A stretch of 64,000 nucleotides of DNA from NCBI RefSeq assembly GCF_017356245.1, contig NZ_JAFMZZ010000001.1:983195-1047194 (forward strand), written 5' to 3'. Under the pieces are notes generated by a model. The model did no database searches, was not told the DNA's origin, and worked only from the letters and a program-made list of their open reading frames with translations. Of the stretch, positions 28,897 through 38,323 are shown piece after piece; within the stretch, counting starts at the first letter, position 1; each line of letters opens with the position of its first letter. Both the position numbers and the translations under genes were made by a program. This DNA comes from Bordetella petrii. GTDB taxonomy: Bacteria > Pseudomonadota > Gammaproteobacteria > Burkholderiales > Burkholderiaceae_B.

Positions 28897-30008
28897 TATC
28901 GTTCCGCCCGGGCCGCGCCGGCGGCGGGCGTCGGCACGATCTCGACCGGCGCGCCGTCGGTCAGGCGCTGGAAGCCGGCCACCACGACCTGGTCGCCGGC
29001 GGCCACGCCGGTCAGGATCTCGACCTTGCCGTCGCGGCGCTCGCCCAGGGTGACTTCGGCGCGGTGCGCCCGCCCCTGGCGCACATTGAACACGTACTGC
29101 GACTGCCCGGATGGCGCCAGCGCCGCCTCGGGCACCGCCAGCACCTGGTCGGCGCCGAACAGCAGCTGCACGCGGGCGAACATGCCGGGCCGCAGCCGCG
29201 AATCGGGGTTGGGCACGGTGGCGCGCAGCAGGATGGAACGCCCGCCCGCATCCACCAGCGGACTGACCGCGTAGACCTGCCCCTGGCGCTCTTCGCCCGG
29301 CAGGGCGTCAAGCCGCACGGTAAGCGCCTGGCCGACCTTGACCTTGCCGAAATACATTTCGGGCACGCGGAAATCCACCTTGAGCGGATCGATGGCCTCG
29401 AGCGGGGCCAGGTCCTGGCCCTGGTCGACGTAGTCGCCCACCGACATGCTGCGCAGGCCGACAATGCCGGCGAACGGCGCGCGGATGGTCATCTTGTCGA
29501 GCCGCGCCTGGGCCAGCGCGGCGGCCGCCTGCTGCACCTTGAGATTGCTGGCGGCCTCGTCGCGCGCCTGCTGGCTGACGAAGCCGCGCCCCTGCAGGTC
29601 GACGGCGCGCCGGTAGTGGCTCTGGGCCAGCGCCAGATTGGCGCGCGCCTGGTCGAGTTCGGCGCGCGGCACGGAATCGTCGAGCCGGATCAGCACCTGC
29701 CCCTGCTTGACGGGCTGCCCTTCCTGGAAGTCGATATGCTGGATGCGGCCGGCCACTTCGGGCCGCAGCACGACCGACTCGTCAGAACGCAGGCTGCCCA
29801 CCGCCGAGATGCCGCGGGTGAAGGTCAGTTGCTGCACCTGGGCGGTTTCCACGCGGATGGCGGCCGACGGCCCGGCCGCCGCCGGCGCGGCCGCCTGGGC
29901 AGCGGTATCGGCGGACGGCGTGCCCAGCCAGCGCGGCGCCCAGAATCCCAGGGCCGCGCCCGCGGCGAGCCCGGCCGCGGCAGCGGCCAGCAGAACAGCT
30001 TTTTTCAT
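28896..30008 (-). CDS. RND efflux periplasmic adaptor (membrane fusion protein)
   Basis: A 370-residue HlyD/AcrA-type adaptor. An N-terminal signal or anchor helix (KKAVLLAAAAAGLAAGAALGF), a lipoyl half (GRIQHIDFQEGQPVKQGQVLIRLD), a hairpin of helices (about residues 90-150), the second lipoyl half and the beta-barrel domain are all visible. It is the first gene of the pump operon. The ATG at 30008 is used; the longer frame has no signal. Confidence 0.9.
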   Translation of the reverse strand: MKKAVLLAAAAAGLAAGAALGFWAPRWLGTPSADTAAQAAAPAAAGPSAAIRVETAQVQQLTFTRGISAVGSLRSDESVVLRPEVAGRIQHIDFQEGQPVKQGQVLIRLDDSVPRAELDQARANLALAQSHYRRAVDLQGRGFVSQQARDEAASNLKVQQAAAALAQARLDKMTIRAPFAGIVGLRSMSVGDYVDQGQDLAPLEAIDPLKVDFRVPEMYFGKVKVGQALTVRLDALPGEERQGQVYAVSPLVDAGGRSILLRATVPNPDSRLRPGMFARVQLLFGADQVLAVPEAALAPSGQSQYVFNVRQGRAHRAEVTLGERRDGKVEILTGVAAGDQVVVAGFQRLTDGAPVEIVPTPAAGAARAER

Positions 30009-30169
30009 GCGTAGTGGTGGCGGTGCATAGGGGCAGCCCGGCGGCAAAATCGCGGCATGGCACTGTAGCACCAGTTCTTACATACTGGCACAAATACGGG
30101 CGCGTTAGTACGCCGGACAGAACAGTTAGCGGGTATTCCCCAATGCGCGCGCGGGCCCCGGCTGACAGC

Positions 30170-30655
30170 CTAGCGCTTGCGCAGGCTTTCGACGCCCAGG
30201 TTGGCCAGGGCGTCGGCGCGCTCGTTGCCGGGATCGCCGGCGTGGCCGCGCACCCAGCGCCAGGAAACCCGGTGGCGCGCCACCTGCTCATCCAGGGCCT
30301 GCCACAGTTCGGCGTTCTTCACCGGCTTCTTGTCGGCGGTTAACCAGCCGCGGCGCTTCCAATTGGCCAGCCATTCGGTCATGCCTTTCATGACGTACTG
30401 GGAATCGGTGTGGATCACCACCCGGCATGGCCGCTTCAGCGTACGCAGACCTTCAATGACGGCCAGCAGCTCCATGCGGTTGTTGGTCGTGCCGGCCTCG
30501 CCGCCATGCAGGGTTTTTTCGTGGGCGCCGGCGCGCATCAGCACGCCCCAGCCTCCCGGCCCCGGATTGCCCTTGCAGGCGCCGTCGGTCCACATCTCGA
30601 CCTGCGGGTCGTCTTCGTTGCTGTCTGTCTGCATCATCTTGTTGGTAACAGGCAT
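30170..30655 (-). CDS. rnhA: Ribonuclease HI
   Basis: Degrades RNA in RNA-DNA hybrids. The catalytic carboxylates are visible: [17 protein letters not shown] (Asp), [12 protein letters not shown] (Glu), HTDSQYV (Asp) and GNERADALA (final Asp), with the basic handle WKRRGW. The ATG at 30655 gives 161 residues; internal ATGs at 30637 and 30634 are equally plausible. It is downstream of the yafS-like gene, as in enterobacteria. Confidence 0.95.
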   Translation of the reverse strand: MPVTNKMMQTDSNEDDPQVEMWTDGACKGNPGPGGWGVLMRAGAHEKTLHGGEAGTTNNRMELLAVIEGLRTLKRPCRVVIHTDSQYVMKGMTEWLANWKRRGWLTADKKPVKNAELWQALDEQVARHRVSWRWVRGHAGDPGNERADALANLGVESLRKR

Positions 30656-30680
30656 GCCGGCGCGCCGCGCCGGCATGGCC

Positions 30681-31478
30681 TCAGGTTTCGCCCGGCCCGG
30701 CCTGGCGGTTGACCGCCACCGATGCCCCGCGGGCGCGCTTGCGCCGCGACTGCTTCCAGGCCGGGCCGATCAGCCGCATGCGGGCCACCCGCTTGACGGC
30801 GGACACGACATACACCGCGCCCCCCACCGCCCACCAGCGCCGGCCGTAGGTTTCCATGAAATGCCAGCGCCGCAGCCATTTCTCGGTGCGGCAGGCGGGC
30901 GTATAGCAGCCGAAACGGCCGGGTTCGACATCGAACGACAGCAGCTTCAGCCAGTCTTTCAGGCGCGGCAAGGATACCTGAGCCGAGGGCGGATGCGGCA
31001 GCCAGGGCTCCATGCCGGGCATGCGGTTGCGCGCGCCCCAGAGGCTCCAGGGGTTGAAGCCGGAAATGACCAGCCGGCCCTCAGGCACCAGCACGCGTTC
31101 GGCCTCGCGCAGGACTTCGTGCGGGGCGTCGGTGCACTCGAAGGCATGCGGCAGCACCAGCAGGTCGATGCTTTGCGACTCGAACGGCAGGGCATCGGGG
31201 CGGGCCACCACGCATCCCTGCCACTGGGCGGCCTGCTCGGGGGTGGGCATCTGCGAACCCACCCAGCCCTTGAACGGCATACGGTTGGCCTGCAGCAGAT
31301 TGATTTCGGACAAGCCGGCCTGCCAGGCGTAATATCCGAAAACATCCGCCACCATGGCGTCGAACTGCGCGCGTTCCCAGGCCAGGACGTATTCTCCCGG
31401 CGGTGTCTGGAACCATTCGGCCAGTTCTACAATCGGCGGAGTTTCTTCGGTCAAGTCGACGTTCCTGAAATGATGCAA
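30681..31478 (-). CDS. YafS-like SAM-dependent methyltransferase
   Basis: A class I methyltransferase of 265 residues, similar in context and sequence to YafS. It has [20 protein letters not shown] (motif-IV-like) and [26 protein letters not shown] (motif V/VI). The frame contains no early ATG, so translation probably starts at the TTG at 31478 or at the in-frame TTG at 31454. The start region faces gloB head to head and may overlap it. The substrate is unknown. Confidence 0.85.
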   Translation of the reverse strand: MHHFRNVDLTEETPPIVELAEWFQTPPGEYVLAWERAQFDAMVADVFGYYAWQAGLSEINLLQANRMPFKGWVGSQMPTPEQAAQWQGCVVARPDALPFESQSIDLLVLPHAFECTDAPHEVLREAERVLVPEGRLVISGFNPWSLWGARNRMPGMEPWLPHPPSAQVSLPRLKDWLKLLSFDVEPGRFGCYTPACRTEKWLRRWHFMETYGRRWWAVGGAVYVVSAVKRVARMRLIGPAWKQSRRKRARGASVAVNRQAGPGET

Positions 31479-31481
31479 GCC

Positions 31482-32282
31482 ATGCCCGCCCCTGGCGGCG
31501 ACGGCGCCGTTGTGCCGCTGCCGGCCTTTTCCGACAACTATATATGGGCCATTGTGCGCGATGGCCAGGCTGCCGTGGTCGACCCGGGCGAGGCCGGCCC
31601 GGTGCTCGAACTGCTGGCGCAGCGCGGACTGCGGTTGCGCGCCATTCTACTCACCCATCACCACGGCGACCATGTCGGCGGCGTGCTCGAACTGCTGCGG
31701 CATGCGCAAGCCACCGTGTACGGCCCCGCGCACGAGCGCCTGCCGCACTGCGACATCCGCCTGTCCGAAGGCGGCCGCGTGGCCCTGCCCGAGCTGGACC
31801 TGGACCTGTCGGTGCTGGACGTGCCCGGTCACACCGCCGGCCATATCGCCTACTACGGCCGGGCCGCGGGCCGGCAGCCGCTGCTGTTCTGCGGCGACAC
31901 GCTGTTCGCCGGCGGATGCGGGCGGCTGTTCGAAGGCACCCCGGCGCAGATGCACGCATCGCTGGAAAAGTTCGCCGCCTTACCGGCCGATACACAGGTT
32001 TGCTGCGCACACGAGTACACTCTAGCCAACTTGCGCTGGGCCATGGCGGTCGAACCCGCCAACCGCACCCTGCAACAGTGGTATCAGCGGGCCCAGCAGT
32101 TGCGCGAGCAAGGCCGTCCCACCCTGCCGTCCACCCTGCGGCTGGAGCAAGGCACCAACCCCTTCTTGCGTACACAGCAAGCCAACGTTGCCCAGGCTGC
32201 CGCAGTCCAGTCCGGACGTGTCCTCGACACGCCCGTGGCCGTGTTTGCAGCCTTGCGCGAATGGAAGAACGATTTCAAGTGA
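31482..32282 (+). CDS. gloB: Hydroxyacylglutathione hydrolase (glyoxalase II)
   Basis: Hydrolyses S-D-lactoylglutathione in methylglyoxal detoxification. The metallo-beta-lactamase motif THHHGDH (binuclear metal site) is near residue 56, with later ligands in VPGHTAGH, FCGDTLF and AHEYTLANL. The C-terminal HAGH-C domain is intact. The ATG at 31482 gives 266 residues; ATGs at 31470 and 31473 would overlap the divergent methyltransferase start. It ends 10 bases before mltD. Confidence 0.95.
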   Translation: MPAPGGDGAVVPLPAFSDNYIWAIVRDGQAAVVDPGEAGPVLELLAQRGLRLRAILLTHHHGDHVGGVLELLRHAQATVYGPAHERLPHCDIRLSEGGRVALPELDLDLSVLDVPGHTAGHIAYYGRAAGRQPLLFCGDTLFAGGCGRLFEGTPAQMHASLEKFAALPADTQVCCAHEYTLANLRWAMAVEPANRTLQQWYQRAQQLREQGRPTLPSTLRLEQGTNPFLRTQQANVAQAAAVQSGRVLDTPVAVFAALREWKNDFK

Positions 32283-32292
32283 CGATCCACCG

Positions 32293-33672
32293 ATGACCCT
32301 GTCCCGACTGCTGCTACCCCTAGTTCTCGCCATGCTCGCCGGCTGCGCCGGCACCTCGCGCCAACCGGTACAGGCAGTCGACGCCAAACAGCAGTACAGC
32401 GCCAAAGACACTTCCCGCACCGTCGATCTCACCCACCCGCCCGTCGATGCCTGGGACCGCATCCGGCGCGGCTTCGCGATTCCCAACCTGAACACCGAGC
32501 TGGCCCAGGAATGGACCGACTACTACGCGGCGCACCCCGAATCGGTGCAGCGCATGGCCGAGCGCGCCGGCAAGTACCTGTACTTCATCGTCGATGAAAT
32601 CAACCGGCGCGGCCTGCCCACCGAACTGGCCCTGCTGCCTTTCGTGGAAAGCGCCTACAACCCCACCGCGCTGTCGCGCTCGCAGGCCTCGGGCCTGTGG
32701 CAGTTCGTGCCCGCCACCGGCCAGTACTTCAACCTGAAGCAGGACTGGTGGCGCGACGAGCGCCGCGACCCCATCGCCTCGACCTACGCCGCGCTCGACT
32801 ACCTGGAAAAGCTGTTCGAAATGCAGGGCGACTGGTACCTGGCCCTGGCCTCGTACAACTGGGGCGAAGGCTCGGTGCAGCGCGCCATCGCCAAGAACGA
32901 GGCCGCCAACCTGCCATCGGACTACCTGTCGCTGGACATGCCCGAGGAAACGCGCAATTACGTGCCCAAGCTGCAGGCCATCAAGAACATCATCGCCAAC
33001 CCGCGCAAATACGCGGTGGTGCTGCCGCCGGTGGAAAATTCGCCGTATTTCGCCGTGGTGCGCAAGAACCGCGACATCGACCTGGAAGTCGCGGCCCGGC
33101 TGGCCGAAATGCCGCTCGAAGAGTTCAAGGCCCTGAACCCGTCGTTCAACCGCCCCCTGATTCGCGGCGCGCATCAGCCCACCCTGCTGCTGCCCACTGA
33201 CCGGGTCGACATCTTCAACGCCAACCTGCAGGCCTACCAGGGCGACCTGAGCTCCTGGAAGGTCTACAAGCCGCGGCGCGGCGAATCGTATGCCTCGATC
33301 GCCAAGCGCTTCGGCATATCCGAGGCCGAACTGCGCCGCGCCAACGACATCTCCAGCCGCCGCCGGACAGCCAGCGGAAGCAACCTGCTGGTGCCCAGCG
33401 GCGGCCAGGCCGGCGTGCAGCTCGCATCGCTGGAAACGCCGGCGGGCGCGCTCGATGCGCTGGATGCCCCTGCGCGCGCCAAGCCCGCCACGCGCAGCAG
33501 CCGCCGCCCCAACGTGCGCATCCACAAGGTGCGGGCCGGCGATACGCTGTTCGGCCTGGCCAAGCGCTACGGCACTTCGGTCGATACCCTGCGCGCGCTC
33601 AATAACCTGAAGGGCAACAACCTTAAAATCGGGTCGCAGCTGCGCCTGCCCGGCACCGGCGCGCGCGGCTGA
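32293..33672 (+). CDS. mltD: Membrane-bound lytic murein transglycosylase D
   Basis: A 459-residue outer-membrane lipoprotein that cleaves peptidoglycan glycan strands. It has a lipobox LAGC (near residue 17), then an SLT domain with the catalytic Glu in LLPFVESAYNP and the motif SGLWQFVPATG. Two C-terminal LysM domains follow (WKVYKPRRGESYASIAKRFG and HKVRAGDTLFGLAKRYG). It lies directly downstream of gloB, probably in one transcript. Confidence 0.95.
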   Translation: MTLSRLLLPLVLAMLAGCAGTSRQPVQAVDAKQQYSAKDTSRTVDLTHPPVDAWDRIRRGFAIPNLNTELAQEWTDYYAAHPESVQRMAERAGKYLYFIVDEINRRGLPTELALLPFVESAYNPTALSRSQASGLWQFVPATGQYFNLKQDWWRDERRDPIASTYAALDYLEKLFEMQGDWYLALASYNWGEGSVQRAIAKNEAANLPSDYLSLDMPEETRNYVPKLQAIKNIIANPRKYAVVLPPVENSPYFAVVRKNRDIDLEVAARLAEMPLEEFKALNPSFNRPLIRGAHQPTLLLPTDRVDIFNANLQAYQGDLSSWKVYKPRRGESYASIAKRFGISEAELRRANDISSRRRTASGSNLLVPSGGQAGVQLASLETPAGALDALDAPARAKPATRSSRRPNVRIHKVRAGDTLFGLAKRYGTSVDTLRALNNLKGNNLKIGSQLRLPGTGARG

Positions 33673-33759
33673 ACGCCGCGCACCGCCGCAGCGGCGCCGG
33701 CGCCGCCCGGATACGCTCTAAAATAGCGGCCATCCGTACGAATTCTAAGGACACGACAC

Positions 33760-34545
33760 ATGGGTTTTCTCGCCGGCAAGCGCATCCTGGTCACCGGGGT
33801 GCTTTCCAACCGTTCCATTGCCTACGGCATTGCGCAGGCCTGCCACCGGCAGGGCGCCGAACTGGCCTTCACCTATGTGGGCGACCGCTTCAAAGACCGT
33901 GTCGGCGAATTCGCCGCCGAATTCGGCAGCGATATCGTGCTGCCCTGTGACGTTGCCGAAGACAGCCAGATCGACGCCGCGTTCGCCGAACTGCGCCAGC
34001 GCTGGGACAGCCTCGACGGCCTGGTGCATTCCATCGGCTTCGCCCCGCGCGAAGCCATCGCCGGCAATTTTCTCGACGGCCTGTCGCGCGAAGGCTTCCG
34101 CATCGCCCATGACATCTCGGCCTACAGTTTCCCGGCCATGGCCAAGGCGGCGCTGCCCCTGATGGAAGGCCGCAAGGCGTCGGTGCTGACCCTGACCTAC
34201 CTGGGCGCCGAACGCGTGGTTCCCAACTACAACACCATGGGCCTGGCCAAGGCCTCGCTGGAAGCCAGCGTGCGCTACCTGGCCTCGGCGCTGGGCCCGC
34301 GCGGCATCCGCGCCAACGGCATTTCGGCCGGCCCCATCAAGACGCTAGCCGCCAGCGGCATCAAAGACTTCTCGGCGATCCTGAAATTCGTCGAAAGCCA
34401 TGCCCCGCTGCGCCGCAACGTCACCATCGAAGAAGTGGGCAACGTGGCGGCCTTCCTGCTGTCCGACCTGGCCGCCGGCGTCACCGGCGAAATCACCCAC
34501 GTCGACGCGGGCTTCTCCACCGTTACCGCCGGCATGGAAGACTAG
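33760..34545 (+). CDS. fabI: Enoyl-ACP reductase (NADH) FabI
   Basis: Catalyses the last reduction of fatty-acid elongation. It is a 261-residue SDR-fold enzyme. The N-terminus [20 protein letters not shown] is the FabI-type nucleotide loop. The catalytic Tyr-x6-Lys lies in [13 protein letters not shown], and [13 protein letters not shown] follows. This is the target class of triclosan. It stands alone with its own upstream region. Confidence 0.97.
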   Translation: MGFLAGKRILVTGVLSNRSIAYGIAQACHRQGAELAFTYVGDRFKDRVGEFAAEFGSDIVLPCDVAEDSQIDAAFAELRQRWDSLDGLVHSIGFAPREAIAGNFLDGLSREGFRIAHDISAYSFPAMAKAALPLMEGRKASVLTLTYLGAERVVPNYNTMGLAKASLEASVRYLASALGPRGIRANGISAGPIKTLAASGIKDFSAILKFVESHAPLRRNVTIEEVGNVAAFLLSDLAAGVTGEITHVDAGFSTVTAGMED

Positions 34546-34573
34546 CCGCCACGGGCGAGGCGGCCCCTCCCCG

Positions 34574-34972
34574 CTACGCCGGCCGCACCACCAGGGTCGA
34601 CACCTGCACGTCGACCGCGGTCATCAGCTTGTGCAGCGGGCACTTCTCGGCCACCGAAAAAAGCTCGTCGATCTGCGCGTCGCTCAATGGCCCGTGCAGC
34701 GTCAGCTTGGCGGTCAGGCGGTAAATGCCCTTGCGCTCTTCGCCGGCATCGCGCACCACGTCCACATCCACCGATTCCAGCGGAATTTCCTTGCGCTGCG
34801 CGTACAGCATCACCGTCATGGCCTTGCAGCCGCCCAGCGACGTATCGAAATAATCGTGCGGATCGGGCCCCTGCCCCTGCGGCTGAGGCATGTCCAGCGG
34901 CAGATCGTGGCCTTCGGCCGTAGCGGTGAATTGCAGGGTTCGGGGGGCGTTCTGGCGTACGCGTATGGTCAT
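34574..34972 (-). CDS. OsmC-family protein
   Basis: A 132-residue OsmC/YhfA-type protein. The two redox cysteines are in LGGCKAMTVML (near residue 50) and AEKCPLHKL (near residue 111), so it may act as a thiol peroxidase. It is convergent with fabI and ends 28 bases away. No organic-hydroperoxide regulator is nearby. Confidence 0.9.
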   Translation of the reverse strand: MTIRVRQNAPRTLQFTATAEGHDLPLDMPQPQGQGPDPHDYFDTSLGGCKAMTVMLYAQRKEIPLESVDVDVVRDAGEERKGIYRLTAKLTLHGPLSDAQIDELFSVAEKCPLHKLMTAVDVQVSTLVVRPA

Positions 34973-35112
34973 GGGCGGTCTCCGGCAAAGCGGCCCGGCG
35001 GGCCGTCCGCTATTTGTAGCATTTCCCGGGTGCGGCGGATTGCTGACAAAAAACTGAACTTCACGTTTACCGGGCGGTCAGACGGAATTACGCATTCCCG
35101 ACAGGAGCCCCC

Positions 35113-35793
35113 ATGAGCGCCCGCCAGCTACTCGACCAACTACTGCAATCCGGCCAGGGCCTGGCCCGCGACGCCTCGGCCCGGGTACAGTCGGCCAGCG
35201 CCGGCGGCAACGCGCCGTCGTTCCTGGCCGGCCTGGGCGGCGGCGCGCTGGGCGCCGGCGCCCTGGGCCTGCTGATGGGCAGCAAAAAAGCCCGCAAGAT
35301 CGGCGGCAAGGTCGCCATGTACGGCGGCATGGCCGCGCTGGGCGCCCTGGCCTACCGCGCCTACGGCGACTGGCAGCGCAAGCAGGCCCAGGCGCCCGGG
35401 CAGGCCCCGCAAACGCTCGACCGGCTGCCGCCGGCCCAGGCCGAGCAGCACAGCAGCGCCATCCTGGCCGCCATGATCGGCGCCGCCAAGGCCGATGGCC
35501 ATATCGGCCCCGAAGAGCGCCAACTGCTGGAAAGCGAACTGGGCAAATTGTCGGCTGAAGCCGCCGACCGCCGCTGGCTCGAAACCGAACTGGCCCGCCC
35601 GCTCGACCCGGCCGCCGTGGCCGCGGCCGCCCAGACCCCCGAAATGGCCGCCGAAATGTACCTGGCCAGCCTGCTGGTGGTAGACGAAGAAAGCTACATG
35701 GAACGCGCCTACCTGGACGAACTGGCGCGCCAGCTGAAACTGGCGCCCGACCTCAAGGCGCAGCTCGAGGCGCAGGTCAAGACGCCGGCCTGA
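35113..35793 (+). CDS. DUF533/TerB-like inner-membrane protein (YebE type)
   Basis: A 226-residue protein of the YebE family. An N-terminal region has a glycine-rich hydrophobic segment (GLGGGALGAGALGLLMG, then MYGGMAALGALAYRAY). A helical TerB-like domain with DGHIGPEERQLL and SLLVVDEESYMERAYLDELARQL follows. Members are often under envelope-stress control, but no promoter is identified here. The ribosome site is GGAG, 8-11 bases before the ATG. Confidence 0.85.
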   Translation: MSARQLLDQLLQSGQGLARDASARVQSASAGGNAPSFLAGLGGGALGAGALGLLMGSKKARKIGGKVAMYGGMAALGALAYRAYGDWQRKQAQAPGQAPQTLDRLPPAQAEQHSSAILAAMIGAAKADGHIGPEERQLLESELGKLSAEAADRRWLETELARPLDPAAVAAAAQTPEMAAEMYLASLLVVDEESYMERAYLDELARQLKLAPDLKAQLEAQVKTPA

Positions 35794-35846
35794 AGCGCCG
35801 GCACCATCAGGTATCAGGCTCGACAGGTACCGCCTGGCGATCGGCC

Positions 35847-35946
35847 CCCAGGGTGTCAGGCTCTGCAGGTGCCTGACGCCGCAGTGTGCCGCGGCCATCT
35901 CAGTCGTACGGTGTCTGGCACCCTGGCGGGAGCCAGACACCTGGCC
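35847..35946. repeat. Double-hairpin dispersed repeat, copy B
   Basis: Homologous to copies A, C and D, with the arms CAGGGTGTCAGG and CCAGACACCTGG. It lies 11 bases after the nadC stop, in a convergent gap. A decayed half copy (ATCAGGTATCAGG) seems to precede it at about 35806-35830. Confidence 0.85.
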
Positions 35947-35956
35947 GGGCTTATTG

Positions 35957-36826
35957 TCAACTGTCGAGGCCGATATCCAGCACGCGGGCGCTGTGCGTCA
36001 GCCAGCCCACGGCGATCAGGTCCACCCCGGTGGCCGCCACGGCCGGGGCCGATTCCGGCGTGATGCGGCCCGAGGCCTCGGTGACGGCGCGGCCGTCCAC
36101 GCGGCGCACTGCCTCGCGCAGCGTGGGCAGATCCATGTTGTCGAGCAGCACGACATCCACCCCGATATCCAGCGCCTGGTCCAGTTGTTCCAGCGTGTCG
36201 ACTTCCAGCTCGATCTTCACCATGTGGCCGATGCCGGCCCGCGCGCGCTGCACGGCCTGGTGCACGCCGCCGGCCACGGCCACGTGGTTGTCCTTGATCA
36301 GCACGGCGTCGTCCAGCCCGTGGCGGTGGTTGCTGCCGCCGCCCACCCGCACCGCATACTTCTGCACCGCCCGCAGGCCGGGCAGCGTCTTGCGGGTGCA
36401 GGTGACCTTGGCGCCGTGCGGGCGGATGGCATCCGCGATCGACGCCGTGGCCGTGGCCACGCCGCTGAGATGGCACAGGAAATTCAGCGCGGTGCGCTCG
36501 GCGGTCAGCATGCCGCGCGCCGGGCCGCTGATCACGGCGATTTCCGACCCGGGACTCAGCCGCGCGCCATCAGCCAGCACCGGCTGGAAGTCGATGCCGG
36601 CATCCATCAGCCGGAACGCCAGGCGGGCCAGGTCCAGCCCCGCCAGCACGCCCTCTTGCCGCGCCACCAGGCGCGTGCGCGCCTGGGCAGCGGTGGGCAC
36701 GATGGCATCGGTGGTGAGATCACCCGCGCGGCCCAGGTCTTCCAGCAGCGCCGCCCGCACCAGCGGTTCGAGCATGACGGCAGGCAGCGGCGCGACGGGC
36801 AAGGCGAAATCAGGGGCAGGATCCAT
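35957..36826 (-). CDS. nadC: Nicotinate-nucleotide pyrophosphorylase (carboxylating)
   Basis: Converts quinolinate and PRPP to nicotinate mononucleotide in de novo NAD synthesis. [40 protein letters not shown] and the C-terminal barrel strands identify it. I start at the ATG at 36826; a GTG 12 bases upstream is possible. nadA and nadB are not adjacent. The upstream gap carries a probable NadQ operator, one half-site of which overlaps this start. Confidence 0.95.
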   Translation of the reverse strand: MDPAPDFALPVAPLPAVMLEPLVRAALLEDLGRAGDLTTDAIVPTAAQARTRLVARQEGVLAGLDLARLAFRLMDAGIDFQPVLADGARLSPGSEIAVISGPARGMLTAERTALNFLCHLSGVATATASIADAIRPHGAKVTCTRKTLPGLRAVQKYAVRVGGGSNHRHGLDDAVLIKDNHVAVAGGVHQAVQRARAGIGHMVKIELEVDTLEQLDQALDIGVDVVLLDNMDLPTLREAVRRVDGRAVTEASGRITPESAPAVAATGVDLIAVGWLTHSARVLDIGLDS

Positions 36827-36828
36827 GG

Positions 36829-36905
36829 TTATGCTCACGACGAGTATTTATAGGGCAAAAAAAGCGGCAAGACTGCCGTGCCATTTATGCTATTGCTGAG
36901 CATAA
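36829..36905. promoter_or_regulatory. Candidate NadQ operator region upstream of nadC
   Basis: TTATGCT-N7-AGCATAA, a perfect 7-bp inverted repeat, spans 36885-36905 between nadQ and nadC. TTATGCTCA at 36829-36837 is the exact complement of TGAGCATAA at 36897-36905. ATGCTCA/TGAGCAT half-sites match my recollection of the NadQ motif. The regulator gene is adjacent. Confidence 0.65.
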
Positions 36906-36946
36906 TTGATGTCAAGAGGGGCCCACGCCCGGCGCCCGGCCATGCC

Positions 36947-37885
36947 CTATTTCGGCTGGCGCGCCAGGGGCAGCTTGCTGCCCGCGATGGCGCGTTCCAG
37001 CAGCACATCGCGCCGGAAACGGAACAGCTTGGCCGGCCGGCCGGCGGTGCCGGTGGCCATGTCGCCGGTTTCTTCAACCAGCGCCTGCTGTTCGATCAGG
37101 CGGCGGAAATTCTGCTTGTGCAGCCCGCGGCCCGCCAGGGCCTCGACGGCGGTCTGCAGCTGCAGCAGCGTGAAAGCCGGCGGCATCAGTTCAAATACCA
37201 CCGGCCGGTACTTGATCTTGGCGCGCAGCCTCGCAATGCCCGTGGCCAGGATGCGGCGATGGTCATGGCGCATGGCCTGCCCCGGCAGCGCCGGGCCGTC
37301 CGCGGCAGGCGCCTGGCGGGTGGCCTCGGGCACCAGCCCGGCCTCGAACAGCAGTTCGTAGCGTTGCAGCACCATGTCTTCATTCCAGGCCGCGCCGTCC
37401 AGCCCGAAAGTCAGGGCCGCCCGCTGGCGGCGGTGCGCCTGGGCCGCGCGGTCGCCCGCCGCGCGCACCCATGCCTTCAGGCGCGGCGCGATCAGTTCGC
37501 CGATCAGCGCGGGCGGCCCGTCGCGGTGGTCTTCCCAGGGAAAATAGCGGTACCAGTCCTGCCAGCCCACCTGCGCCACGCGGGTTTCGCCGGCTTCGCG
37601 CGTCAGGCCCAGATAACTGACCGAAATGGCGCGCCAGCCGCCGTCATCGGAACGATCGCGGTCGGCAAAGGTGTAAAGCTGCTCGATGTAGCCCAGCGGA
37701 TGATGGGTCTGGGTTTCCACCCAGGCACGCAGGCCCGCCTGCAGCGAACGATGTTCCAGCTCGAAGGGCCCCGCCGGCAGGGCGCTGGCGTCTTCGGTGG
37801 TCAGCACGCGCGGCTGGCCTTGTGTAACGGCCACCAGCACGGCGACGAGTTCGGCGGAAACAGAGCGTTCGATGGGATCGGTCAA
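36947..37885 (-). CDS. nadQ: NadQ-type NAD biosynthesis regulator (COG4111 Nudix-winged helix)
   Basis: A 312-residue regulator with a Nudix-like sensor domain (about residues 1-200) and a C-terminal winged helix (LQLQTAVEALAGRGLHKQNFRRLIEQQALVEETG). WRAISVSYLGL is the conserved Nudix-like core of NrtR and COG4111 proteins. Members repress NAD synthesis genes and are released by a pyridine-nucleotide metabolite. It lies immediately upstream of nadC on the same strand, with a palindromic site between. Confidence 0.8.
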   Translation of the reverse strand: MTDPIERSVSAELVAVLVAVTQGQPRVLTTEDASALPAGPFELEHRSLQAGLRAWVETQTHHPLGYIEQLYTFADRDRSDDGGWRAISVSYLGLTREAGETRVAQVGWQDWYRYFPWEDHRDGPPALIGELIAPRLKAWVRAAGDRAAQAHRRQRAALTFGLDGAAWNEDMVLQRYELLFEAGLVPEATRQAPAADGPALPGQAMRHDHRRILATGIARLRAKIKYRPVVFELMPPAFTLLQLQTAVEALAGRGLHKQNFRRLIEQQALVEETGDMATGTAGRPAKLFRFRRDVLLERAIAGSKLPLARQPK

Positions 37886-38062
37886 GGCTGGCGCGCGGCA
37901 ACAGTAGCAAAGCCTGGATTATAAGAGCCGGTGCCGTGCAACAGCCCCTTGCAAACGACACATGCCGTCAACCCCGCCGGGCCGGCCCCGGCCTAACATG
38001 GAAGACAGGCGACGCGGGCCGCGGCGCAAGGCCGCGGTGCTGCAACATGACAGGAGGCCTTC

Positions 38063-38296
38063 ATGAACAAGACTGCCCGACAGAATGTTCCCTCGGAACA
38101 CGCCGACGACCGCTGGCCGAAGACACCCACGCACGTCAACAAGGGAACCGGCATCATGCCCATGCCTGACGAGGCCCCCGACGTGGCCGGGCGTGCCCGG
38201 CGCGGACGCGCCATCGCCGAACCGGGCGACCCCGGGGTCATCACGCCCGAAGACGACGTGCTGGATACCTCGCACCTGCACCGCCGGGGCCGCTGA
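38063..38296 (+). CDS. Small hydrophilic protein of unknown function
   Basis: 77 residues, charged and low in hydrophobics, probably largely disordered. AGGAGG at 38050-38055 sits 7 bases before the ATG, which argues strongly for translation. No domain is recognised. The sequence has NKGTGIMPMP in the middle and a C-terminal PEDDVLDTSHLHRRGR. Small proteins of this look are common in Burkholderiales next to stress genes, but no role can be assigned. Confidence 0.65.
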   Translation: MNKTARQNVPSEHADDRWPKTPTHVNKGTGIMPMPDEAPDVAGRARRGRAIAEPGDPGVITPEDDVLDTSHLHRRGR

Positions 38297-38323
38297 CGCG
38301 CACCGCCGCGCCCTGGCCGGGCG

